Source: a virus
Length of the DNA stretch: 64,000 nt
IMG/VR virus record: IMGVR_UViG_3300044825_001895
Coordinates: 1-64,000 of that record
Direction: 5' to 3' (one strand)
A program made the translations under genes and the position numbers. The notes below the pieces were generated by a model, which was not told where the DNA came from, did not search any database, and was given only the letters and a program-made list of their open reading frames with translations. Of this stretch, positions 54,332 through 63,183 are shown piece after piece. The stretch's first letter is position 1. Every line of letters starts with the position of its first letter.

Positions 54332-55645
54332 ATGTCAGTAAATACTCAAACATCAACAATACAAAAATTTGAAATTTATTCACACACTCCTGGAAAATCT
54401 GTTAGTGTAGATGCAGGTAGTCCAAGGATTGAATATCGTGAGAGTATGATAGATAATACTATTCGTTTGACTTCATATTTTATTGAAGGTGGAGATAGTG
54501 CTAATGATGGATCTAAAACAATCAGTGCGTTAGAATCACTTAACATACAAGGTGCAGAAAAAGTACTATTTAAATGCAGTGATAAAAGGGGAAATATTTT
54601 GGATCTTAGTAAGGATACTTCTTTAAGAGTATCAAACAGAGTTCATGAATATAAAACACTGAAGAGTACATCTTATATTCTACAGATGGTTTCAAAAGAA
54701 TTTTTTGATAATAAAGAACTAGAGAGAGCAGTTCTTAGAAAATATACTGGTAAAATATCTGACTCTGTGAATAAGATTTTAAAAGAAGATCTTAAAACCG
54801 ATAAGGATCTTTTTATTAGTCCAACATTAAAAGATTGTAATGATTTTGGATTAAGAAAACCACCATTTGAAGTCATTCTTGAGTTACAACAATTGGCAAT
54901 TCCTGCTTTTAAAAAATCTGAAAATAAAACTGCTGGATTTTTCTTTTGGCAAACTTCAAAGGGATTTTATTTTAAGTCTCCTGATGAGATTTTTAATTCA
55001 AAACCAATAAAGAAATACATTTATAATTTTGCTGTTGATAGAGAAGTGCCTGATGGATATACTGATAAAATTAAACAACTCTATGTGAATAGGAGCGTTG
55101 ATGTTGAAAGACAAATGGACCATGGTGCTTATGGTACAGTAACTGAAACATTTGATTTTTATTCTCTAGAGGTCAATAAAAACGCTCCATTATTAGCACA
55201 GGAGGCAGGAAAAGTTTTATCTGGAAAAGAACTTCCAAAATATGGTGATTATTTTAAAAAACCAACTAAGTATTTGGCAATACCTGAATCTATTGGTATG
55301 GCATATATGACTGGTGATTCTATTGATTTGCAACTTGATAAATCAAAAAAAGAAAACTTTAGTGTTGAGACAATCGCGCAAGCAGTCCAGAACTATCGTC
55401 AAAGGTTAAACTATATGATTGAGGTTGTAATAGATGCAGACTTTAGTTTACAGGCGGGTGATTTGATTCGTTGTGATTTACCACCTTTGTCTAGTGCAAA
55501 AACTCCGGAACCAAATGCTATTGATAGTGGTATATATATGATATTGGAGTTATGTCATTTCATTTCACCTAGGAGTGCCGGAACAGATTCCTCTTTTTAT
55601 ACTGGATTAGTTCTGGTTAGAGACTCTTACGGCATAAAAAATTAA
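54332..55645 (+). CDS. baseplate hub protein (gp27/gpD-like)
   Basis: A 437-residue protein. IYSHTPGKSVSVDAGSPRIE begins a domain like the hub proteins that bind the spike; FEVILELQQLAIPAF, GFFFWQTSKGFYFKSPDEIF and AGDLIRCDLPPLSS fit a gpD/gp27-like hub. Assignment rests on fold pattern and position after the tape-measure genes. Confidence 0.55.
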   Translation: MSVNTQTSTIQKFEIYSHTPGKSVSVDAGSPRIEYRESMIDNTIRLTSYFIEGGDSANDGSKTISALESLNIQGAEKVLFKCSDKRGNILDLSKDTSLRVSNRVHEYKTLKSTSYILQMVSKEFFDNKELERAVLRKYTGKISDSVNKILKEDLKTDKDLFISPTLKDCNDFGLRKPPFEVILELQQLAIPAFKKSENKTAGFFFWQTSKGFYFKSPDEIFNSKPIKKYIYNFAVDREVPDGYTDKIKQLYVNRSVDVERQMDHGAYGTVTETFDFYSLEVNKNAPLLAQEAGKVLSGKELPKYGDYFKKPTKYLAIPESIGMAYMTGDSIDLQLDKSKKENFSVETIAQAVQNYRQRLNYMIEVVIDADFSLQAGDLIRCDLPPLSSAKTPEPNAIDSGIYMILELCHFISPRSAGTDSSFYTGLVLVRDSYGIKN

Positions 55646-55657
55646 TTTAAGAAACTT

Positions 55658-55873
55658 ATGGAAAAGTCACTTCAGCAACACATTAACGATGATCGTGATG
55701 AGATAGATAATCCAAATACAAGCAGTCAACGCCGCCGTCATTTAGAAGATGAACTTGATTCTCTTGAAAAATATCAGGCAAATCATCCAGATGACGATCA
55801 CGATCCAACATCATTAGAACTTTACTGTGACGGACACCCAGATGCTCTTGAATGTAGAATTTACGAAGATTAA
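55658..55873 (+). CDS. cp12: CP12, Calvin-cycle inhibitor
   Basis: A 71-residue protein. The end, LELYCDGHPDALECRIYED, is the CP12 C-terminal loop whose cysteine pair switches binding to GAPDH, and the acidic middle matches the intrinsically disordered family. The N-terminal cysteine pair is missing. CP12 blocks phosphoribulokinase and GAPDH, turning carbon toward the pentose phosphate pathway, in line with gnd here. It lies within the tail operon. Confidence 0.88.
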   Translation: MEKSLQQHINDDRDEIDNPNTSSQRRRHLEDELDSLEKYQANHPDDDHDPTSLELYCDGHPDALECRIYED

Positions 55874-55875
55874 AA

Positions 55876-58185
55876 ATGACCTCAAACTTGTATCAACCCT
55901 ATGTTTATGATCCCGATAAAGAATATGAATTTATAGGTATAGGTCAAATTGTCGATCCAAAAACCTATAAACTTTTTTGTGTTCCTAATAAAGGAGACAC
56001 AAAAGGTGAAGATGCAAAAGGTTGGGGAGAAAGATATAAAGTAAGACTTTGTTTTAGGAATTCAAATGAAACAAAGGATGAAGATTTGATTGATGCAACT
56101 CGTCATATGTCCTTTCCATCAGGACATGCTGGATTGCAGATTTATGTTCCACTAGCACCAAATACTTTTGTTAATATTCATAAAAACAGACTGAATAGGC
56201 AATACGTTATATCAAGTGTAATTGGTAGTTCATTATGTTCTTTTAGTGATAACAAAGATCCGAAGCAAGGTTGTGCTCCAAGGTCTGGTTTTGGTGCAGG
56301 GATTGGTGGATTTACTGTACCAGATACAAATACTGACGGCGGAAAAGTAGTCAATGAAAATGGTGCTGGTGCCGATTGTACTATTTCCGCAGCAGATAAG
56401 CAACAGCAAGATTTAAACAAATATATTTTTGCACCATCTGCTTGTACTCCCGTAGATTCTAATGCGATTAATCGCGATTTAATCAATCTCAAAAAAGATA
56501 TTGAAGGTTTAAGAAATAAAATTAATGGTCCAAATAGTGCTCTCTCTAATGCAGAAAAGTTTTTAAGTGAGGCACAACAAAAAGTAAGTTCATATGCAGA
56601 TAAGATTACTGGTTGGATTAAATGGTTAATTGATGAAATAAAACTTAGAGTAGAAAGAGGTGTTAACTGGACTGTCAATAAAGCAAAGGCAGCATTATAT
56701 TTAAATCAAAGAGTTCCTTTGCAAGAAAAGAAAACAACCGCCTTGGACTTGATTGCTTGTTTATTCAATAAGATATTAGATAACTTGAGCTCTTTGATAG
56801 AGCAGTTTTTGAATCAAATTATTGGTCGTTATGTTAATATGGCAGTTTGTGCCATTGAAAAATTTTTAAATGAATTAGTAGGTCAAATTCTAGGGCAAAT
56901 TTTAGCAGCAGTTAATGGAATACTTGGCGCAGTACTGGGAACTATTGCTGGTATCAAAGGTCTTGTTGATTCTGTTTTAAACGCTATTGTTTCTTTACTG
57001 GACTTTTTATCTTGCGATGTAAAGGCACAGTGTCCGGATGTAAAGGAATGGAATTTCCTTGAAGGTGGTAAACCATCTAGCGTGGCTTTAGATGTAAATG
57101 CTATTTTTAATTCTGCCAAGTCAATTATATCTTCAGCAAAATCTATTGTTGATCCAAATAACTTTAAGTTTAATCTTGATATCAACTCAATGATTGTTGG
57201 TGTTGGTGATGCTTGTAATGTTGGACCTATTCTGTGTGGTCCTCCTAAAATTTCTTTCTGGGGTGGTGGCGGACAAGGCGCTACAGGCAATGCAATTGTT
57301 AGTGCTGCAGGTGACATTCTGGGTATTGATATTATTTCTCCTGGATTTGGTTACACCAAAGCACCATTTGTAAGCATTGAAGACTCTTGTGGAAGAGGAA
57401 AAGGTGCCACTGCTGTTGCTGTGATTGGTGACGTTCCGTATGTTCCACCTGTTACTGGAATTGGAAGCACAGTAACTGTCGGAACAACTGGAATAGGAAC
57501 AACAGGAACAACTGGAATAGGAACAACAGGAACCACACCAAACCTAGGAGACATTGTAAAGGGAATAACGAAAATTGTTATGATTGATAATGGAACCGAG
57601 TATCTACCAAGACCTGATGGCAGTAAAGGTGGTGATGAAAGAACGTGGGCTACAAGGTGCCAATCAACAATAAGAAGAGCAGATGGCAACTGGGAATATC
57701 CTTATAATCCTGGGGAGATTATGAATATTAAAGTTGGAGATTACGTTCAACTTGCAGGAGAATCTCCATTCGTTTCTATTAATGAGGAAAGTGTCACTGC
57801 TCCGCAGTGTCCGCCAGAAGACATTCCAATTACTGGACCAACAATTCCTAATGGATCTTATCCAGTAATCATTGAAATAGTTGATACCGAAATCACTAAT
57901 CCTGGATTTGGTTATACTTCTGGTGATACTATAGTGATTAATCCAAGTAATGGAACCCAGATGACCCCGCAGTTTGGATACAACGGACAACTCACTGGCA
58001 TTACTATGGTAAAAACTGGAATAGGATTTACTGAACTCCCTGAAATAGGTATAGATAGTAGTACAGGTCATAATGCGGTTATCAAACCAGTCTTTAAAGT
58101 TCTAAAGGGCGATGGATTGATTACAAGACTTGGTGCAGTAGATACAATTATAAACGTTGTAGATTGTGTAGGTAAACCTGGATGA
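55876..58185 (+). CDS. large virion structural protein
   Basis: A 769-residue protein. N-terminus (YEFIGIGQIVDPKTYKLFCV...) looks like an OB-type domain of baseplate-spike proteins. Residues about 190-400 are helical with hydrophobic stretches. The C-half is beta-rich with repeats of NPGFGYT / SPGFGYTKAP and tandem TGIGTTGTTGIGTTGTT near residue 545. Translationally coupled to the next gene. Function within the baseplate unknown. Confidence 0.65.
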   Translation: MTSNLYQPYVYDPDKEYEFIGIGQIVDPKTYKLFCVPNKGDTKGEDAKGWGERYKVRLCFRNSNETKDEDLIDATRHMSFPSGHAGLQIYVPLAPNTFVNIHKNRLNRQYVISSVIGSSLCSFSDNKDPKQGCAPRSGFGAGIGGFTVPDTNTDGGKVVNENGAGADCTISAADKQQQDLNKYIFAPSACTPVDSNAINRDLINLKKDIEGLRNKINGPNSALSNAEKFLSEAQQKVSSYADKITGWIKWLIDEIKLRVERGVNWTVNKAKAALYLNQRVPLQEKKTTALDLIACLFNKILDNLSSLIEQFLNQIIGRYVNMAVCAIEKFLNELVGQILGQILAAVNGILGAVLGTIAGIKGLVDSVLNAIVSLLDFLSCDVKAQCPDVKEWNFLEGGKPSSVALDVNAIFNSAKSIISSAKSIVDPNNFKFNLDINSMIVGVGDACNVGPILCGPPKISFWGGGGQGATGNAIVSAAGDILGIDIISPGFGYTKAPFVSIEDSCGRGKGATAVAVIGDVPYVPPVTGIGSTVTVGTTGIGTTGTTGIGTTGTTPNLGDIVKGITKIVMIDNGTEYLPRPDGSKGGDERTWATRCQSTIRRADGNWEYPYNPGEIMNIKVGDYVQLAGESPFVSINEESVTAPQCPPEDIPITGPTIPNGSYPVIIEIVDTEITNPGFGYTSGDTIVINPSNGTQMTPQFGYNGQLTGITMVKTGIGFTELPEIGIDSSTGHNAVIKPVFKVLKGDGLITRLGAVDTIINVVDCVGKPG

Positions 58186-58796
58186 GTAAAAGATTAGAAA
58201 CGAGTTGGGACTATTCCCGCATTGGTACAACTCAAGGTGAATTGAGATTTGGTGATGTAATGCTTAATGGCACTAAGCTTGCCGCATTAATTCGTAATTC
58301 AAATCCAGCAAAGCCATCAGACCATTTTATGGCATATGGTAGTTCTGGTAAATTTGCTGGTTCAACTTGGAATCAATGTCCTGGAGTTTATCAGATTATC
58401 TGTGGAACTACTCCCGTTGATGGTGTTGCTTTTGTTACTTATGCAGAGAACGGAGATGTAATCATCGGTGCTCCTGGGGGCAGATTGAGACTTTATGCTA
58501 AGGACATAGATCTTATTGCAACTGGAACTGATACTAAAACTGGGTATGTAAATATTATAACCAACCAAGGAATAGAACTTCAGGCTGGTTCGTCAATCAA
58601 TATACAATCAAAGACAAATCTTACTATTGCTGCAGAGAGACAAGTTCAAATTGCTTCTCCTGGGAATATTAAAATTACAGGTCCAGGTGAATGGTTTGAA
58701 GATTGTGACTTTACCTTTGGTCCTACAGTAGGAACAATTACGGCATTGAAATTTTTAGATGGTCTTAAAAAAATGATAGGTAGTATCGGAGGTTAA
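58182..58796 (+). CDS. spike-like structural protein with beta-repeat
   Basis: A 204-residue protein. ELQAGSSINIQSKTNLTIAA and QVQIASPGNIKITG are short hydrophobic/polar repeats like the triple-stranded beta-helix of gp5/VgrG spikes. ATGA overlap with the previous gene. It could form the puncturing needle. Confidence 0.62.
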   Translation: MSKRLETSWDYSRIGTTQGELRFGDVMLNGTKLAALIRNSNPAKPSDHFMAYGSSGKFAGSTWNQCPGVYQIICGTTPVDGVAFVTYAENGDVIIGAPGGRLRLYAKDIDLIATGTDTKTGYVNIITNQGIELQAGSSINIQSKTNLTIAAERQVQIASPGNIKITGPGEWFEDCDFTFGPTVGTITALKFLDGLKKMIGSIGG

Positions 58797-58797
58797 T

Positions 58798-59757
58798 ATG
58801 GCTGGTTTTGGAAATCTCTTAGTCGGAGGTCAGTTTCAAGTTACCGCAGGTCTTCCTAAAGGAGTTCCTGGACCACCTGCAACAGCACTTGGTGGTAGTG
58901 CTGCTGGTCCTCCAGTAAATGGTAGTGCTTGGATTGAAGGTCCTGCGTTAATTGGTTCACCTCTTACATATCCTTCTCCAAGACCTCTTGCTACTATGAT
59001 GTTAGGTAGAACTAAAAACTACCTGGCACCAGAGGCAAATGGATTGCCTATTTTGATGATAAGTAGTAGAGCATCTGCACCCACTCCAACAGATCTTTTG
59101 ATTGGAGATCCATCAGGACCAGTTGGACTTACTGCTACTCTTGCGCCAAAAGTTACTGTTACTGTTCTGGGGAAAACAACTTATACTTGCCCCAAAACAA
59201 CTGCGTTAGGTATACTAGAATGGTCTGGGAAAATAGATGTTAAAGGAAATACTATTTTTAAAGGTCGTAGTGTTACGACTGGCACGAAAGTTATTAATGG
59301 ACCAACAACAATTAATGGACCTTTGACAGTTAAAGGTTTATGCAATATTAAAGGTTTTCTTAAGTTTGAACGTTCAATCGTCGGTACTACCAAAAAGTTT
59401 GATATTCCACACCCAACCAAAGAAAATCATCGATTAGCGCATTCTTGTATTGAAGGTCCAGAGAATGGAGTTTACTACAGAGGAAGACTTACAAACTCAA
59501 ATGTAATCAATCTGCCTGATTATTGGAGAGGACTGGTAGATCCGGAAACAATCACAGTTACATTGACTCCACATAGTTCATATCAAGAGTTATATGTAAA
59601 AAATATTGAATGGGGCACTAAAATTAATGTGTTAAATAATTCTGGTGGACTTATTGACTGTAGTTATACAGTATTTGCAAAGAGAAAAGACGTTGCAGAT
59701 TTAGTTGTTGAATATGAAGGAAATGAATCAAAAGAATGGGGCACAGTAGGAAAGTAA
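58798..59757 (+). CDS. virion structural protein with duplicated C-terminal domain type
   Basis: A 319-residue protein. N-half is Gly/Pro-rich; a middle repeat region (KGNTIFKGRSVTTGTKVING, GPTTINGPLTVKGLCNIKG) looks like beta-helix. The C-domain from about 215 (HSCIEGPENGVYYRGRLTN, LPDYWRGLVDPETITVTLTP) recurs as the separate protein at 61116. Confidence 0.65.
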   Translation: MAGFGNLLVGGQFQVTAGLPKGVPGPPATALGGSAAGPPVNGSAWIEGPALIGSPLTYPSPRPLATMMLGRTKNYLAPEANGLPILMISSRASAPTPTDLLIGDPSGPVGLTATLAPKVTVTVLGKTTYTCPKTTALGILEWSGKIDVKGNTIFKGRSVTTGTKVINGPTTINGPLTVKGLCNIKGFLKFERSIVGTTKKFDIPHPTKENHRLAHSCIEGPENGVYYRGRLTNSNVINLPDYWRGLVDPETITVTLTPHSSYQELYVKNIEWGTKINVLNNSGGLIDCSYTVFAKRKDVADLVVEYEGNESKEWGTVGK

Positions 59758-59760
59758 ATT

Positions 59761-61119
59761 ATGGATCCTAGATATTATTCAGTTGTTAATGACGATTTAA
59801 AGGCAAAGTTAGATGGTTCTTATTCTGCTATTGAGGATTCTACAGAGGCAATCATTGAAACTGATGCAACAAAAGGTGCATATGACGATATTATAACTTC
59901 GTTGGACGTAGATATTTTTAATGAGATTCAAAGCGTAAACTCAAATATTGTTGATGTTGCTAGTGCATATCAAGATAGAATCAATGTTGGTTGTAGGACT
60001 GATGTATTTTGGAGACTGACTGGGACTGCAGGAACAACTTATACTTTAGTAGCAACTCAACTTTCTCTTGCTGGTTATGCAGGAACTCTTCCTAGTGTTG
60101 AATATTTTAATGGCGTTGGGTTTGTAACTTATGGCAACTACAGTACTTTTGGTTTTAGTACAGAAAGTGCATATGGAGTTAAGTATTATAATGAACCAGT
60201 AACAGAAGATTTTGAAGATACTTTTGTCACTAGTTTTATTGGAACAATTTCTACAGGTTCCAATAAACTCATTGCTTTATCTGTTGTAGGTTCTTCTTCA
60301 ACTCTTGGTATCACCACAGGACAGTTAGTTACCTCATCAAAATCTGGTGTTCTTCCCTCTTCAAGTAATATTGTGGGTATTGGGACAACTACATTGTCTC
60401 AATCTATTCTGGGAATATCTACAGAATCTCCAGTCACTATTTTGACATTAGATACTACAGCAACTGGAACTGCATCAGCACCAGAATCTGATGGATCTTA
60501 TGTGTCCTTTACTATTTCAAAATCAACAACACAATTTACGTATGATGATTATGAGATATTTGCAGAAAGTGATCCATTTATTCCACAAACCATTGGTATT
60601 ATGACGACTGGTGATATTGGTATTGGTGTATCAATCAAATATGATAACTCTGGATATCTTTCCAATCCAATTTCCTGGAATCCATACCTTGTTGATCCAG
60701 AAGATCCAAATACTTTTGAACCTAATGTTGGTGCAGGTACGTATTATCTAAAAGTTGGATTTTCTTCTTACCCAGTTACTTTAAGTGGACAAAGGGTTGC
60801 TGTTGGTTTTGTTACTACTGTTGATGCAACTCAATTTAGTGGTATTCTTTCAGCAACTTCTGCTTGTCCTACTCAAGAGACAAACTTGACTAATGCAATT
60901 AATGCCCTAAATACTGCGAAGTCTGATATAACCTCTGGTATTAGCACACTTAATTATAAAATAGACGTTGCAAATACCTTTAGAGAGCAAAGAAAAGAGT
61001 TCCAATCCGAAATTTGGGGATTGAGACAACAAATCGCATCATATCGCGCTGATATTATTAACTACGAAAAAGCACTCAACTATCTTGGTGTATCTACAGT
61101 AACAAATGTAATCTTATGA
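59761..61119 (+). CDS. virion structural protein with C-terminal coiled coil
   Basis: A 452-residue protein. The middle is Ser/Thr-rich beta (VVGSSSTLGITTGQLVTSSK, GIGTTTLSQSILGISTE); residues about 370-445 are coiled coil (NLTNAINALNTAKSDITSGI, LRQQIASYRADIINYEKAL). Coupled to the next gene by ATGA. Probably tail or fibre. Confidence 0.62.
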   Translation: MDPRYYSVVNDDLKAKLDGSYSAIEDSTEAIIETDATKGAYDDIITSLDVDIFNEIQSVNSNIVDVASAYQDRINVGCRTDVFWRLTGTAGTTYTLVATQLSLAGYAGTLPSVEYFNGVGFVTYGNYSTFGFSTESAYGVKYYNEPVTEDFEDTFVTSFIGTISTGSNKLIALSVVGSSSTLGITTGQLVTSSKSGVLPSSSNIVGIGTTTLSQSILGISTESPVTILTLDTTATGTASAPESDGSYVSFTISKSTTQFTYDDYEIFAESDPFIPQTIGIMTTGDIGIGVSIKYDNSGYLSNPISWNPYLVDPEDPNTFEPNVGAGTYYLKVGFSSYPVTLSGQRVAVGFVTTVDATQFSGILSATSACPTQETNLTNAINALNTAKSDITSGISTLNYKIDVANTFREQRKEFQSEIWGLRQQIASYRADIINYEKALNYLGVSTVTNVIL

Positions 61120-61439
61120 AATTTCAACATCCAATAGACAAGTCCAAAACTCTTCATTACGAACACCCATTAACTAATAAACACCTTGTATTCACTCAAG
61201 GTCGTATTTCTAGTGGAAAATATATTCAACTTCCCCCAGAATGGGAAGGTTTAATCAATCCATCAACGATTACCGTCCACCTAACGCAAGTTGGTGCAGA
61301 TCAAGCACTCGTTGTAAAGAGGATTGAAGACCTTAAGGTATATCTAAGCACTAATGGTATGCCAGCAAATTGTTACTATTTGGTGTTTGCCGAAAGACGT
61401 GACCTGCCTCGCCCTGAAACGCTTGACACTGACCTCTGA
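61116..61439 (+). CDS. small structural protein, paralogue of an upstream C-domain
   Basis: A 107-residue protein: GRISSGKYIQLPPEWEGLIN followed by PSTITVHLTQ and ANCYYLVFAERRDL parallels the C-domain of the protein at 58798. It ends at the next early promoter. Confidence 0.65.
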   Translation: MKFQHPIDKSKTLHYEHPLTNKHLVFTQGRISSGKYIQLPPEWEGLINPSTITVHLTQVGADQALVVKRIEDLKVYLSTNGMPANCYYLVFAERRDLPRPETLDTDL

Positions 61440-61451
61440 TCGTGTTATGAT
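61423..61451 (+). promoter_or_regulatory. early promoter TTGACA-N17-TATGAT
   Basis: Perfect -35 inside the end of the structural gene, 17-base spacer, 5/6 -10. It returns from late to early genes. Confidence 0.78.
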
Positions 61452-61476
61452 AATTGGGTAATCAAAGGACGACCGA

Positions 61477-61659
61477 ATGCAAGACGAGTACCTCTCACGC
61501 TGCGTTGTGGACCCCATCAAGCGTACAGTGTATCTGTATTCTAATGAAGGTTCAGAAAAGCAAGTGACCTGTGATACAGTAGATGAGTTTATGAATGTGC
61601 TAAAGTTCGTTCGTGCTACAGTGGATGAAGAGACACTTTCTTATGCAAGTCCTCTCTGA
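61477..61659 (+). CDS. small early protein, unknown function
   Basis: A 60-residue acidic protein (MQDEYLSRCVVDPIKRTVYL...; TCDTVDEFMNVLKFVRATVD). AAAGGACGACCGA precedes the ATG. No family recognised. Confidence 0.72.
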   Translation: MQDEYLSRCVVDPIKRTVYLYSNEGSEKQVTCDTVDEFMNVLKFVRATVDEETLSYASPL

Positions 61660-61739
61660 AACCAAAATGGACTTTTAATTCCATTTTAGGTCCAAAAAAA
61701 TTCCCGGTAAAAATTGCCTCTATTACTTTTTTGAAAACT

Positions 61740-61943
61740 ATGGTTTACAAAATCTCATACAAAGACCTTAAAGAAGAGACTGTTAAAACCACTCCTGAAA
61801 ATGTAAAAGAGGCAAATGAGGCACTCTTTTCTGCAAAGTGGAATCTTCCTAAAGCCGCAAAGCACTGTGGAATGAGTATTAAAGAGATGCGCTTGACATT
61901 CTTTGAGTATCTGAAGTATAATGATGTAACTTACAAAGCGTAA
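61740..61943 (+). CDS. small helix-turn-helix-like protein
   Basis: A 67-residue protein. NLPKAAKHCGMSIKEMRLTFF resembles a Fis-type recognition helix-turn-helix (AAKxxGMSxxxLR). It could be a transcription factor. A TTG at 61731 is an alternative start. The 80 bases before it hold AAAATGG/CCATTTT but no promoter. Confidence 0.65.
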   Translation: MVYKISYKDLKEETVKTTPENVKEANEALFSAKWNLPKAAKHCGMSIKEMRLTFFEYLKYNDVTYKA

Positions 61944-61950
61944 GTTTTTT
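61928..61950 (+). terminator. weak terminator abutting the HNH start codon
   Basis: AACTTAC-AAAGC-GTAAGTT and T's, immediately followed by ATG 61951. It overlaps the last codons of the preceding gene. Confidence 0.5.
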
Positions 61951-62388
61951 ATGAAAATATATGGTCCTTACACAGCAAAAGACGGAAGACAAAGAATTGT
62001 TCTCTATGAAAATGGTAAAAGAACAACAGTTTCTTATCCAAAATATCTTTTAGAACAAAAACTTGGTAGACCACTTTTACCTGATGAAACCTGCGACCAT
62101 ATAGATGGTGATTTTACCAACAACTCACTTGACAACTTACAAGTTTTGAGTAGAGTAGATAACATAAGGAAACACGCAGCAGTACATAACAGAGCAGAAA
62201 TGATTTGTTGTGTATGTCCTGAATGTGATAAATCTTTCTATAAACCAGCAAGAGACATTAGACATAACAATCTAAAACAACAAAAAGTTGGTCCATTTTG
62301 TTCTAAATCTTGTGCTGGAAAATATAGTCAAAGGTTAAATAAAACTTTTAGAGGAGGAAAACCAAATCTAAACTACAAGCCCGTGTGA
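61951..62388 (+). CDS. HNH homing endonuclease overlapping tRNA-Leu
   Basis: A 145-residue protein. CDHIDGDFTNNSLDNLQVLS is the HNH core (H...N), CVCPECDKSFYKPARDIRHN and FCSKSCAGKY zinc-ribbon pairs. Its last three codons and stop lie in the first ten bases of the tRNA-Leu gene, so both must share a transcript. Confidence 0.83.
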   Translation: MKIYGPYTAKDGRQRIVLYENGKRTTVSYPKYLLEQKLGRPLLPDETCDHIDGDFTNNSLDNLQVLSRVDNIRKHAAVHNRAEMICCVCPECDKSFYKPARDIRHNNLKQQKVGPFCSKSCAGKYSQRLNKTFRGGKPNLNYKPV

Positions 62389-62452
62389 CCCAGCGGAATG
62401 AGGTTCTCGACTTAAAATCGAGCAGTCGGCGGTTCGAATCCGCCCACGGGTA
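62379..62452 (+). tRNA. tRNA-Leu(TAA) with short variable loop
   Basis: GCCCGTG/CACGGGT acceptor, CTCGA/TCGAG with loop CTTAAAA, T arm GGCGG/CCGCC. The variable region is only CAGTC, as in the tRNA-Leu(TAG) at 5672. Confidence 0.87.
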
Positions 62453-62494
62453 TGAGGTTCTTCCTCTAAATAAACAAAAGTAAAGGACTATTCT

Positions 62495-62764
62495 ATGAAA
62501 TACAGAATAGATGCCAGATACGTTTGGTATAATCGCGGAACTCAAATAGTTCTATTGTACTTTATAAATCAGATTCCTTTTACTTTTGACGATCTTCCAA
62601 AAGACTCTTTGTTCGATTTGGAACTGATCAAATTGGCAGATAACGAAAGAAGGTTTGAACCAGAAGACCTTTATCAAGCATCATACTATTTGATGCTTGA
62701 AGAATGTCATCCACTCTTATATGAGTTGGAACTGGAAAATCCAGAAATGTTACCTGCTGATTAA
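62495..62764 (+). CDS. small acidic protein, unknown function
   Basis: An 89-residue protein (MKYRIDARYVWYNRGTQIVL...; LMLEECHPLLYELELENPEM). No motif. AGTAAAGGACTATTCT precedes the start; a tRNA follows two bases after the stop. Confidence 0.68.
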   Translation: MKYRIDARYVWYNRGTQIVLLYFINQIPFTFDDLPKDSLFDLELIKLADNERRFEPEDLYQASYYLMLEECHPLLYELELENPEMLPAD

Positions 62765-62765
62765 T

Positions 62766-62837
62766 GCCCTTGTAGCTCAGTGGTAGAGCAACGGTTTTGT
62801 AAACCGTTGGTCGCTGGTTCAAATCCAGTCGGGGGCT
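62766..62837 (+). tRNA. tRNA-Thr(TGT)
   Basis: GCCCTTG/CGGGGGC acceptor (two G-T), GCTC/GAGC, ACGGT/ACCGT with loop TTTGTAA. Confidence 0.93.
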
Positions 62838-62855
62838 CTGAGTTCTATAACTCCA

Positions 62856-63014
62856 ATGTCACTTATTTCACAAACCGACCGTCAAATGGTCATTGAAGCA
62901 CTTGAATATTATGTTCAAAAACTTAAGGAAGATAACTGCACTCCTGCCTCTATCGGTGCATTCCAAACCCTCCTTAACTGGATCGAACTTGAGCATTTCA
63001 AACATGCGGATTAA
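62856..63014 (+). CDS. small helical protein, unknown function
   Basis: A 52-residue protein (MSLISQTDRQMVIEALEYYV...; AFQTLLNWIELEHFKHAD). Soluble; overlaps the next gene by 11 bases. Confidence 0.62.
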   Translation: MSLISQTDRQMVIEALEYYVQKLKEDNCTPASIGAFQTLLNWIELEHFKHAD

Positions 63015-63183
63015 TTTATGGTTCTGTCCGGAAATGAAACAATGGCGCTGGACACTTATAAAGAATGATGTTCCCATTTGTAAACAAGAATCTGGACAAA
63101 GACCAGATTTACATACTGCTATGGAAGATATAGCAAACACTGTAAAATACTTAATGAGTCAAAATATAAATAATGATGCCTGA
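63004..63183 (+). CDS. small protein, unknown function
   Basis: A 59-residue protein (MRINLWFCPEMKQWRWTLIK...) whose N-part is Trp-rich. The ATG lies in the previous gene. Unknown. Confidence 0.6.
   Translation: MRINLWFCPEMKQWRWTLIKNDVPICKQESGQRPDLHTAMEDIANTVKYLMSQNINNDA

Noticed and set aside
56178-56678. 166-codon open frame antisense to the large structural gene
   Set aside because: No start signal or domain; long because the sense gene is biased.
57481-57540. Tandem repeats of GGAACAACTGGAATA type as a CRISPR or mobile repeat
   Set aside because: They are in-frame codon repeats (TGIGTT units) within a structural protein.
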